This document shows, piece after piece, positions 40,512-51,200 of a stretch of 64,000 nt of DNA; the first letter of the stretch is position 1; each line of letters starts with the position of its first letter. The notes under the pieces were generated by a model. It saw only the letters and a list, made by a program, of their open reading frames with translations, was not told the DNA's origin and ran no database searches. The translations under genes were made by a program, and so were the position numbers. This DNA is from Mikania micrantha (lineage: Eukaryota > Streptophyta > Magnoliopsida > Asterales > Asteraceae): contig CM018693.1 in NCBI GenBank assembly GCA_009363875.1, positions 108,020,362 to 108,084,361 of the forward strand, in the 5' to 3' direction.

Positions 40512-43106
40512 AAGAAAGATGGAAGCATGCTTATGTGTATCGATTACAGGGAACTGAATAAGTTGACTGTAAAGAACAGGTATCCTCTACCTAGAATTGA
40601 TGACTTGTTCGATCAATTGCAAGGTGCAAGCTGGTTCTCAAAGATAGATCTCCGATCCGGTTACCATCAGTTGAAAGTTCGAGAGCAGGATATTCCAAAG
40701 ACTGCTTTCCGTACGCGTTATGGACATTACGAGTTTCTCGTTATGTCGTTTGGATTGACGAATGCTCCTGCAGCATTTATGGATTTGATGAACAGAGTAT
40801 GTCGACCGATGCTGGACCGATCGGTGATAGTGTTTATTGATGATATATTGATTTATTCAAAGAACGAGGGAGACCATGCTTGCCACATACGTGAGGTATT
40901 GGAGATCCTGAGGAAAGAGAAACTTTATGCTAAATTCTCCAAATGCGCTTTCTGGTTACGAGAGGTACAATTTCTGGGTCACGTGGTGAACCCAGGAGGC
41001 ATTATGGTAGATCCAGCTAAAGTTGAAACGATTATGAAATGGAGCCCTCCGAAGTCACCTACGGAAGTACGCAGTTTTCTTGGTTTGGCCGGTTACTATC
41101 GGAGATTTATTCAGGACTTCTCCAAGATAGCGACACCATTGACGAAGCTCACGAAGAAAGACGTAAAGTACGAATGGGGTCCAAACCAAGAACAAGCGTT
41201 TTCAGTGCTAAAGGAGAAACTTACCCAAGCTCCTGTTCTAGCACTGCCGGATGGAAATGATGATCTTGTTGTGTATGCCGACGCGTCACGACAAGGGTTG
41301 GGATGCGTACTCATGCAAAGGGGAAGGGTAATAGCTTATGCTTCGCGCCAGCTAAAGATTCATGAAGCTAACTACTCGACCCACGATCTTGAACTCGCTG
41401 CAGTGGTGTTTGCATTGAAAATATGGAGGCACTACTTGTATGGAGTAAGGAGTACCATCTACACCGACCACAAGAGCTTGAAGTACTTCTTCGAGCAAAA
41501 GGATTTGAACATGAGGCAGAGACGGTGGCTTGAGCTACTAAAGGATTATGATTGTGATATTCTATATCACCCGGGAAAGGCCAATGTAGTGGCAGATGCC
41601 TTGAGTCGCAAGACTGATCATCCTGCCATACGAGTAAAATCGTATAGTTTGGTGATAACGCCAGACTTTCTGAATGAGCTCAAGCAGGCGCAACAGGAAG
41701 GGTTGAAAGAAGAGCATGTGGGTTTTGAACGTGTCTTCGGGCAAGTCAAGAACTTGGAAGACAATGATCACGGTGTGAAAGTACGATTCAGTCGTATGTG
41801 GGTACCCAGAAATGGGGACATTCGGTCGAGGATTTTAGATGAAGCCCACAAATCACGTTATTCTGTGCATCCCGGTGCGACAAAGATGTATCAAGATCTT
41901 CGGAAAGATTATTGGTGGCCGGGCATGAAGTTTGATGTGATGCAGTATGTGAACAGGTGCCTTACTTGTGCGCAAGTGAAGGCTGAACATCAGAAGCCCT
42001 ACGGATATGTGCAACCCTTAGAGGTACCGGAATGGAAATGGGAACACATCACCATGGATTTCATCACCAAGCTACCGAGGACAGCTAAGCGGCATGATAC
42101 CATATGGGTGATTGTGGACCGACTGACAAAGAGTGCACACTTCCTTCCTATCAGGGAAACGTATACGTCCGAAAGGTTGTCTGAGTTGTTCGTAAAGGAG
42201 ATTGTGACTCGACATGGAGTTCCTGTCTCCATTGTGTCAGATCGAGATACGAGGTTTACTTCCAGATTCTGGAAGCAGTTTCATGATGCCATGGGAACGA
42301 GGTTAAATATCAGTACCGCCTATCACCCTCAGACGGATGGACAGTCGGAAAGGACTATCCAAACGTTGGAGGATATGCTTAGGGCGTGCATTATCGATTT
42401 TGGAGGGAGCTGGGATGACCACTTGCCATTGGTGGAGTTTTCTTACAACAACAGCTACCACTCTAGCATCGGAATGCCCCCATATGAAGCGTTGTACGGA
42501 AGACGATGTAGAACCCCGGTGTGCTGGGGTGAAGTTGGGCAGAAAGAAATGGGAAACAAGGCTGCCGTGATTGATATGGCAGAAAAGCTACGGGTGATAA
42601 AAGCACGTATGAAAGCTGCGCAAGATCGCCAAAAGTCTTACGCGGACAAGCGTCGAAGACCGATTGAGTTTGATGTTGGCAATCGAGTGCTGCTGAAAGT
42701 ATCACCATGGAAAGGTATCATTCGATTCAGAAAGCGAGGGAAGTTGAGTCCGAGGTACATCGGACCGTTCCAGATAAAGGCAAGGGTAGGGAAAGTCGCG
42801 TATCGACTGGACCTACCAGAGGAGCTGAACGGGATTCATCCTACCTTCCACGTGTCACATCTTAGGAAGTGCTTGGCAGACGAGCAGACGCATGTTCCTT
42901 TGGATGACATTGAGGTAGATGACCGACTGAACTATATTGAAGAACCAGTTGCCATTGTGGATACGAAGGAAAAGCAGCTACGGAATAAAACGGTTCGTCA
43001 AGTAAGAGTTCAGTGGAAGCATCGGAAGGGTTCAGACACGACGTGGGAATTGGAAGACGAGGCAGGTTTCGGGACGAAACCTATTGTAAGGAGGGGAGAC
43101 TTGTAA
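40512..43106 (+). CDS. Chromovirus RT, RNase H, integrase, partial chromodomain
   Basis: Same frame as 38538-40511 after the TAG; the first internal ATG-like start is near 40527. RT: CIDYRELNK, LRSGYHQLKV, FGLTNAPAAFMDLMN and the catalytic FIDDILIY about residue 102. RNase H: VVYADASRQGLGCVLMQRG, YTDHKSLKYFF, VVADALSRK. Integrase: CLTCAQVKAEHQKPYG, ITMDFITKLPR, VSDRDTRF, AYHPQTDGQSERTIQTLEDM. The C-terminus has RQVRVQWKHRKGSDTTWELE, a chromodomain core, then turns into GFGTKPIVRRGDL, so the third part of the chromodomain is missing. The stop codon at 43104 overlaps the LTR start. Confidence 0.93.
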   Translation, partial: KKDGSMLMCIDYRELNKLTVKNRYPLPRIDDLFDQLQGASWFSKIDLRSGYHQLKVREQDIPKTAFRTRYGHYEFLVMSFGLTNAPAAFMDLMNRVCRPMLDRSVIVFIDDILIYSKNEGDHACHIREVLEILRKEKLYAKFSKCAFWLREVQFLGHVVNPGGIMVDPAKVETIMKWSPPKSPTEVRSFLGLAGYYRRFIQDFSKIATPLTKLTKKDVKYEWGPNQEQAFSVLKEKLTQAPVLALPDGNDDLVVYADASRQGLGCVLMQRGRVIAYASRQLKIHEANYSTHDLELAAVVFALKIWRHYLYGVRSTIYTDHKSLKYFFEQKDLNMRQRRWLELLKDYDCDILYHPGKANVVADALSRKTDHPAIRVKSYSLVITPDFLNELKQAQQEGLKEEHVGFERVFGQVKNLEDNDHGVKVRFSRMWVPRNGDIRSRILDEAHKSRYSVHPGATKMYQDLRKDYWWPGMKFDVMQYVNRCLTCAQVKAEHQKPYGYVQPLEVPEWKWEHITMDFITKLPRTAKRHDTIWVIVDRLTKSAHFLPIRETYTSERLSELFVKEIVTRHGVPVSIVSDRDTRFTSRFWKQFHDAMGTRLNISTAYHPQTDGQSERTIQTLEDMLRACIIDFGGSWDDHLPLVEFSYNNSYHSSIGMPPYEALYGRRCRTPVCWGEVGQKEMGNKAAVIDMAEKLRVIKARMKAAQDRQKSYADKRRRPIEFDVGNRVLLKVSPWKGIIRFRKRGKLSPRYIGPFQIKARVGKVAYRLDLPEELNGIHPTFHVSHLRKCLADEQTHVPLDDIEVDDRLNYIEEPVAIVDTKEKQLRNKTVRQVRVQWKHRKGSDTTWELEDEAGFGTKPIVRRGDL
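43088..43101 (+). promoter_or_regulatory. Chromovirus polypurine tract
   Basis: AAGGAGGGGAGACT directly before TGTAACACC of the 3' LTR. The pol frame reads through it. Confidence 0.85.
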
Positions 43107-45187
43107 CACCCCAATTTTCTAATACAAGTATTTGAATTCTACGTACGAGTAACGGGTAAGTAACTTGCTAGAAAAGGGACGAAAAATGACTGAGTTCAGG
43201 TCTCAAAGTCGGGTACTCGAATTTAAGTTCGAATACACTAGTTCTCGAAAACCAAGTATTCGAAATCCACAATTTCGAGTACAAGACACTGCCTATAAAT
43301 AGCAGTGCCTTGGGAAATGTGCTAACCTTTGTCTGGAAGCACAGTCTCTCGAGTATACGAAGGGGATTTTGAGAACTCCAAGAAACGAGCTTTTGTTCGA
43401 CCAAACAGAGGAAGAAACGCACGGGATTCTACCAGGAGAATCAGCTACCTTCAAGTAAGTGATTCATATATATAAAGCTAGATTTTTATACAAAAGTTAG
43501 GATAGTTATATAAAAAGGGAACTTATGCATAAAGCTCACACCTTTATGCATAAAGTTCGGAACTTTGAGGTTCCAGTGTGTAGATAACACCCTAAGGAAC
43601 CTAGAACTAGCTTCCCAAAGTCTTAGATGAATTTCTGAGACGTTTAATGATGAAATGATGAGTACACGAAATCAGGTATAGAGGGTACTCGAAATCATAC
43701 ATTGTTATTTCGAATATATTGTTATTTCGAGTACACGATTGTTTCGAATACAAGGATACTTCGTGTACAGGGCATTTCGAGTACAAGGGCCATTTCGTGT
43801 ACACATGCTACTTCGAATACACTTAATGATTTCGAGTACAATCCATTTCGTGAACTCCAGGAATTTCGTGTACATGGGTTTCGAGTATGGGGTGTGTAAT
43901 GAACCTCCAGTGTTTCGGATACTTAGCTAAGATTCGGGAACTTGAGTTTATAATGGGGACTAGTTGGTTATGAGGACTTAGAATAATTTCTAAGTCTAAG
44001 AATGTGATGTAATGGGATGATGTAATGATGTAGGTTCCTTGAGTCCTAGCTAAGGAGTTCGGCTAAGGAAAACAGGAGTCTACTATCAGGTGAGTTCTAG
44101 ACGCCCTCTTTTATGTTTGATGTTTTGGGCTGACATGCATGCTTATTGTGATGTCTATGATGTTATGTGCTTATGATGATGATGAATGAATGACGATATG
44201 CCCTGACTATATATGCATGTTTATGTGTTAGCATGGTGTATGCATGAAAGTATGCTAATTATGATGAATGCATGATAAATGAGTTATGATGATAAATAGC
44301 ATGACATGATAATGATGCTAGTATGTTATGATGGTATGATGAAATGAGGCTAGTATGACATGCCTAAGATGCCATGATTAACCCGATGAATGATGTCATA
44401 ATGCTAGCATGAAATGTATGAGGATTGTGATGAATGACGGTATGATGCTAGTGTATCATGTATGATGAATGAATGATGTCCCTATACGTGCTATAGGACA
44501 TGTGAGAATGATGATGCTCCGGTACTTGTACTGGGTGAATATGAATGATGACCTGATTGTATCAGGATACGAACAGCCGATCGGGCTATAAACAAGAGAG
44601 TCGACCGGACTATAAACATGGAGCCGACCAGGCTATAAACACGGAGCCGATCGGGCTATAAACATGGTAAGAGCCGATCGGGCTATAAACATGGTAAGAG
44701 TCGATCGGACTATAAACATGGTAAGAGTCGATCGGACTATAAACATGGTAAGAGTCGATCGGACTATAAACATGGAGCCTTGTGCCGGCATAAGCCCACT
44801 GTTCGTATGGAGACAGTGGAACGTAAGACGATGATGGAAATGATGATATGTGCTAAGGTTATGGACTATGTGTATGGAATGATGTTTATGATATGTATGT
44901 TTAATGTTGTTTTACGAAAACTAGAACTCACCAGCGTAAGCTGACTTGATTTAGCATGTATGTCAGGTTAAAGCTATGATAAGAGAAGGCATGGAGCTCG
45001 GGCATCAATCCAGACGATCCGTTGGTTTTGGCAATTCGATATGATTTTGATACAGACATTTTATTAAATTCTGTTTATCAAACTATGTTTACATTTCCGC
45101 TGCATGATTATGAAAGTTTTTAGTTTAAGAGCTATGTGTTATGATGAAAACCAACCTCTGCGAGGTGCCCGGTTTCGGGGCCACACA
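43102..45187 (+). repeat. Chromovirus 3' LTR
   Basis: 2,086 bp, nearly identical to 36120-38204, with the same TATA box, word clusters and eight-unit hairpin array. Right TSD TCGGA at 45188-45192. Confidence 0.96.
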
Positions 45188-45799
45188 TCGGATGCCTACC
45201 CCATTGTAACATCCCGACCAATGGCGGAAACGTCGGGATGCCACGAGGGATGTGTAGATTGTTCAAAAGCTCATGGGCATCTAAATCAAATCATCATATA
45301 TCATTCAATCAACCAACATAGTTACACAAAATCATGTTCATCATGAATTAAATACATCAATTACACAAAAGAATTAGCTAAACTAACTAAACTCTATTCG
45401 CCAGAATTTTAGTTAATTAGCTAAGTCCAAGATCCTATATGATGATGTCCAAAAATGTAGATTCCATCTTCATCACCCTACTTAGCCTCATTACCTGAAA
45501 CATGTAAAAATCAAGTGTCAACTACAAAGTAGTTGGTGAGTAATCATAAGGTTTTATAATTAAAAATGTTTTACAAATAGTTTTATAAGACAAGTATAGA
45601 GTTTAGAGTTTTCCTTAGAATTCCATATGACACCTGCGAGATAATCCATTACAATAACCAAGCACATAACCCAAAGCACATAATCCAACACATAACCACA
45701 CATCTCAATTAATCATAACTAATCATAGATAGCCCATCATATAACCAATCAACCAATCACAATCATCAATCATCTCAAATATTATAAGTGACTATACAT

Positions 45800-45993
45800 G
45801 TATCCTTGTAGTTGACCGAAGCCAAAGACTACGATACACGGATGTGGCAACCTCCACGTCACAATACATGCATCATTATAGTTGACCGAAGTCAAAGACA
45901 ACGACACACGGATGAGGCAAACTCCTCGTGACAATACATGCATCATTGTAGTTGACCGAAGTCAAAGACAGCGACACACTGATGAGGCAAACT
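45800..45993 (-). repeat. 70-bp tandem units with two hairpins each
   Basis: Units start at about 45812, 45882 and 45952, and a fourth continues at 55454 beyond the nested element (spacing about 71 bp once that is removed). Hairpin 1 is TTGAC-CGAA-GTCAA in units 2 and 3, ATGAC-CGAA-GTCAT in unit 4 and imperfect in unit 1; on the sense strand the loop reads TTCG closed by C-G. Hairpin 2 is GTGG/CCAC in unit 1 and GAGG/CCTC in unit 2. Confidence 0.8.
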
Positions 45994-46385
45994 TGTAAGC
46001 CCCAAAACCCACTAACACATGACACGTGTTTTTAAACGACAAATCAAAATAGGTCCCAGATTTTTCAAACCATCAAATGTAATTAACACCATAAACACTC
46101 CATTTACATACGACTTTACAAAATAATTGATGTTAATTAAACATTCAATAACAAAAATTATATTTGAGTTATCACCAAAAACCTTTGTTTAACACCAACA
46201 AAGAAAAACCACAAAAAGTGTTTGATCCGAATCCTTGCAAGGCAATCCGATCACAACCGCGTTCAACCCTTCCGTTCACCTGAAAACACCATAATTAAGT
46301 CACCATTAGTTCATTAGAACTAAGTAAGATCACCATGCCCGCCCACACGAGCTTACATGACTCAAAAAGTCAATTTTGGTCAAAT

Positions 46386-46500
46386 TTTACCCCTGGCGTA
46401 TTGGTAGGCGTATTTGGAGGCGTATCACAGAAAAATTTGGAGTTTTAGCTGAAGGAGGCGTATCATACGCCCCCCCCCCAGGCGTATCATACGCCGGGCA
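46386..46500 (-). repeat. GGCGTAT words and palindromes flanking a C-run
   Basis: GGCGTATTGGTA, GGCGTATTTGGA, GGCGTATCACAG, then two perfect GGCGTATCATACGCC palindromes around a C-run that is about two bases longer in the other LTR (53584-53694). Confidence 0.88.
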
Positions 46501-46732
46501 CCACCTGCACAACTATTTTTGCTGTTTTAAGCCATCTTGACCCCTTTCGCTCAAATACGACCGTTCCAATACCCCCATAAACATTATATAACACCATATA
46601 ATCATATTAAACACCTTAATTCACCAAATTATAACCATCATAGTCATAATATCAAACGATTTACTAACGGGTCGTTTGCACCCAAAACTCCATTGAAATC
46701 TTATTCCACAAGATTTCTCAAGATAAGTAACC

Positions 46733-46878
46733 CACACCACTTGTGTTTTACAAACTTGATTACACCCAACAAAGAACATTCACACACCATGTGAATAATT
46801 CAATGTCATGATCACACCACTTGTGAATCAAAACACCAATTTGAGTTGAATTCAATTACAATTCACACACCTTGTGAA
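46733..46878 (-). repeat. Four CACA/TGTG hairpins with 5-nt loops
   Basis: Stems CACA/TGTG (46733-46745), ATTCACA/TGTGAAT (46778-46796), TCACA/TGTGA (46812-46826) and TTCACA/TGTGAA (46862-46878), all with 5-nt loops of the CACCA, CCACT or CACCT kind. The flanking paired bases differ from stem to stem. Duplicated in the other LTR. Confidence 0.75.
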
Positions 46879-48222
46879 ATAATTCAAATCCTTCAACACA
46901 CATACAAATTAACACCAAATCAATCATGAACTAGTATTGAAACACCATGTTTACAATAATCAAGCAACATATATCACCTATTGCTTACCATTGTCTAACA
47001 ACATGTACTAGTTCACCTATCCACCATAAAGTCAAATCTTCAACAACATTCATACATGTACACACCTTTACACATAACAAGTAGAAGATTTAGGTGACTT
47101 ACCTTGATCCAACACGCTATCCTCTATAACCAATTCCTTCCCGGGTCGTTTGGTGCCACTTACACCTTCACTATCAATTCCTATTATCACAACTAATAGG
47201 TTTAATATAAAGTTTGACTTCAATTAGTCAAAATACACCCATTCACCCCAATGTTACCATTTCTATTTAGTTTACACCAATTGACCCATTTAATCAAAAA
47301 GATTTCATCGTTTATGATTATAGCACCTAATTAACCACACCCATCCCTTTAAACACTTTGTTAGATAAAAATCAAGTTGTTGACTTTTCATCAAACAACT
47401 TGTGTGCAGGGATTTCATAAACACATTTCAATTGTTTCTAAAACTCCAACAATCCCACATGTTTGTTTATAATCAACCAAAATTCAACAATCACCATGGT
47501 AACACAAATTTCATATGTTGTATGTCATAAAGCTATCATCTAATCACCCATTTAAACCTCTTAGTTCATCATCACCATGAACAACCCCAAAACTCCATTT
47601 TTATCAAAATACATTATCATGCAAGAAATGAACAAAATGTTGTTTCTTTGATGATTATCATGAAAGTTAACAACATATAACACCATCTACACTTCAAATT
47701 TCGGATTTGACCCATCAAACCCACACCCCCTATGGAGACCCACGAAAATCCCATCAAAATCCCCAAAATTTCATACCTAGATGTAGCTTAATGCAAGGAG
47801 AACTCAAATCTTCAATTGCATTCAAGATCAAGCTATGAATCATGCACCAATTTGAAGGATTTCCAGAATTTTAAGCCTTCACCTTGTCTCCCTCCCCTCT
47901 CTTTCACGTTTCCAGCCACAACACCCACACCAATTTGTGAAATGTTGACCAAGTCAACATTAAACCCCCTTGTTATTTTTCTTTCAGCTATTGACACTTC
48001 TAACCCCTCAATTTACATGTTAAAACTAATGAATCATGACTAACTTAGGTAAGTTAGTTAACATGATCCATATGTTATATTTTAAGTCAAGTATTTATTA
48101 AAAGCACCCACCAAATAATATTTAGATAATTAAATCATACAAAACACCCTTTAATTAAAATAAACACAATTATACACCAATTATGTTTAATTTATAATAT
48201 TTCACCAAAATGGGTTGTTACA

Positions 48223-48236
48223 AATTCTCCCTTCCT
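48223..48236 (-). promoter_or_regulatory. Young chromovirus polypurine tract
   Basis: Minus strand AAGGAAGGGAGAATT-type purine run immediately before the 3' LTR; the GGGACGAAACC signature lies about 15 bp upstream of it. Confidence 0.8.
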
Positions 48237-48263
48237 TATAAAGGTTTCGTCCCCGAAACCTCG

Positions 48264-51200
48264 TTACACCTCAAAAAGAAAAGGATAAAATTTCCGCATT
48301 TCATCCTCGGACTCCCACGTAGCATCCGAACCCCGTCTGTTCTTCCATTGCACCATTACTTGGTTAATCGTCTTATTCCGAAGTTGCTTGACTTTTCTAT
48401 CCAAGATAGCCACCGGTTTCTCAATATAATTGAGTTTATCATCAATCACCAAATCCTCCAATGGCACATAAGCAGATTCATCCGCCAAGCACTTTCGCAA
48501 ATAGGATACGTGGAATGTATTGTGAATCCCACTCAACTCCTCCGGTAGCTCTAAACGATAGGCAACCTCGCCAATCCGAGCTATAATCTTGAATGGTCCA
48601 ATAAACCGTGGACTAAGTTTCCCCCGCTTTCGAAAACGAATCACACCCTTCCAAGGAGAAACCTTTAACAACACAAAGTCTCCCACTTGGAATTCGATCG
48701 GCCTCCTCCGTTTATCCGCATACGATTTCTGACGGTCTTGTGCCGCCTTTAAATGAGCTCGTATCTGATCGATTCGTTCGTTTGTCACCTTTACTACCTT
48801 TTTGCTGGCGAGTTCCCTTGGTCCCACTTCTCCCCAACACACGGGAGTTCTACATTTTCTCCCATACAAAACCTCAAAAGGAGGCATTCCAAGACTGGAA
48901 TGATAACTGTTATTGTAAGAAAACTCCGCCAAAGGTAAGTAATCATCCCAACTTCCCCCAAAATCAATGATACACGCACGTAACATGTCCTCAAGCGTTT
49001 GAATGGTTCTTTCACTCTGACCATCCGTTTGAGGGTGATACGCTGTGCTCAACAATAATCTCGTACCCAATTCCTCCTGAAAATTCTTCCAAAAATGTGA
49101 AGTGAACCGAGTGTCACGATCAGACACAATAGTAACCGGTACTCCATGTCGAGACACCACCTCCTTAACATAAATTTCAGCCATTTTCTTGGAAGAATAC
49201 GTCTCCTTAATCGGTATAAAGTGAGCACTCTTTGATAACCGATCTACGATGACCCATATAGTATCATAACCGTTCCTAGTCTTAGGAAGCTTTGTGATTA
49301 GGTCCATCGTAATATGCTCCCATTTCCACATCGGAATCTCCAAAGGTTGCAATTTGCCATACGGCTTTTGATGCTCCGCCTTGACTTGAGCACAAGTCAA
49401 ACATTTTTCGACATACTTAACAATGTCTCGTTTCATTCCCGGCCACCAATAGTTAACCCGCAAGTCACGATACATCTTCGTGCCTCCCGGGTGAATCGAA
49501 TATCTCGATTTATGAGATTCCTCCAATAAAGCCGTCTTCAAAGGACAAATGGGTGGTATCCACACTCGACCCCACCTTGTCTTTAAACCCTGACTATCCT
49601 CATCCAATTGATGAGCTAACCCCTTAATTCTATCACGTTTCCAATTCTCCTCCTTTAAAGCTTCCGTTTGAGCAGCTTTAATTTGATTCACCAGATCCGA
49701 AGTTACCACAATTTTCATTGCCTTTACCCGAATGGGTAAAGGTTCTTCCTTTCTACTCAAAGCGTCTGCCACTACATTTGCTTTTCCCGGATGATAGAGA
49801 ATTTCGCAGTCGTAGTCTTTGAGTAACTCCATCCAACGTCTCTGCCTCATATTCAATTCCTTCTGTGTGAAGAAATACTTCAAACTCTTGTGGTCGGTAT
49901 AAATAGTACATTTCACCCCATAAAGATAATGACGCCATATCTTTAATGCAAAAACAACCGCCGCAAGCTCCAAGTCATGAACGGGATAGTTAATCTCATG
50001 AACCTTCAACTGTCGTGAAGCATAAGCAATAACCTTCCCTCTTTGCATCAGAACACAACCAAGACCAACATATGAAGCATCGGAATAGACCACAAGATCA
50101 TCGGGTCCATCCGGTAAAGTTAACACCGGTGCTTGTGTTAGTCTTGCCTTTAACTCTTGAAACGCCTTTTCTTGTTCGTCACCCCATACAAACTTAGTAT
50201 TCTTCTTCGTAAGCTTTGTCAAAGATGAAGCAATCTTGGCAAAGTCTTGAATAAACCTCCTGTAATAACCGGCTAAACCAAGAAAACTTCTAACCTCAGT
50301 TGGAGTCTTGGGTGAACTCCATTTCATAACCGCCTGAATTTTTGTAGGATCGACGTGTATGCCATCGGCATTGACCACATGTCCTAAGAATTGGACTTCA
50401 CGTAACCAAAAGTCACATTTTGAAAATTTGGCATACAATTTCTCCTTATGAAGTGTTTCAAGAACTTCACGCAAATGACAAGCGTGATCCGCTTCATTCT
50501 TGGAATAGATAAGTATGTCATCGATGAACACAATGACTGATCTATCTAACATTGGACGACACACCCGATTCATCAAGTCCATGAACGCCGCCGGTGCGTT
50601 AGTTAAACCAAAAGACATCACAAGAAATTCGTAATGCCCATACCTCGTACGAAAAGCCGTCTTTGGAATGTCTTCCTCTCTAACCTTCAACTGATGGTAT
50701 CCCGATCGAAGGTCGATCTTAGAAAACCATGAAGCACCTTGTAATTGGTCAAAGAGGTCGTCAATCCTAGGTAATGGATACCTATTCTTCACCGTGACCT
50801 TGTTCAACTCCCGATAATCTATACACATTCTGAAGCTCCCATCTTTCTTCTTGACAAATAATACCGGTGCACCCCAAGGTGAGATGCTCGAACGAATAAA
50901 ACCCATGTCAAGAAGTTCTTGCAATTGACTCATCATCTCTTGCAATTCAGATGGTGCCAACCGATATGGAGCCTTAGCAATGGGTTTAGCCCCTGGCACC
51001 AAGTCAATTCGGAACTCCACATCCCTTTCGGGAGGTAATCCCGGTAGTTCATCCGGAAAGACATCCGAAAAATCACGAACTATAGGAATGTCTTCTATCA
51101 ACTTCACTCCTTTCTCCGAATCCACCACATAAGCAAGAAACGATCGTCCGCCATTGTTCAAATACTTCATAGGTTCAATTAAAGAACATAAGATCATACC

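Larger units (their letters stand above)
36120..45187 (+). mobile_element. Ty3/gypsy chromovirus, complete, plus strand
   Basis: LTRs 36120-38204 and 43102-45187, PBS, gag-pol and PPT are all present, with TSD TCGGA at 36115-36119 and 45188-45192. By eye the LTRs differ by about eight substitutions and one 1-bp indel in 2.09 kb (about 99.6% identity), so the insertion is recent. The coding region is intact except for one in-frame TAG (40509-40511) and an altered C-terminus. Inserted in the Athila third ORF. Probably Tekay clade. Confidence 0.96.
22759..45204 (+). mobile_element. Athila-clade gypsy element, interrupted, 3' end not seen
   Basis: LTR, PBS, gag, protease, RT/RNase H, integrase and the extra third ORF of Athila occur in order on the plus strand. 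Three other elements lie within it: a solo LTR (30358-33130), a chromovirus (36120-45187), and a minus-strand Tekay-like element starting at 45205, beyond which the Athila 3' end must lie outside the window. The coding part has many in-frame stops, so this is the oldest layer of the nest. Confidence 0.85.
45994..48222 (-). repeat. Young chromovirus 3' LTR
   Basis: Plus-strand ends TGTAAGCCCC and GGGTTGTTACA. Contains GGCGTATCATACGCC palindromes flanking a C-run (46386-46500) and four CACA/TGTG hairpins (46733-46878). Short frames in it have no family resemblance and are probably not genes. Confidence 0.96.

Noticed and set aside
46537..46794. 85-codon open frame present in both LTRs of the young chromovirus (also at 53734)
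   Set aside because: LTR sequence without domain or start support; runs antisense to the element.
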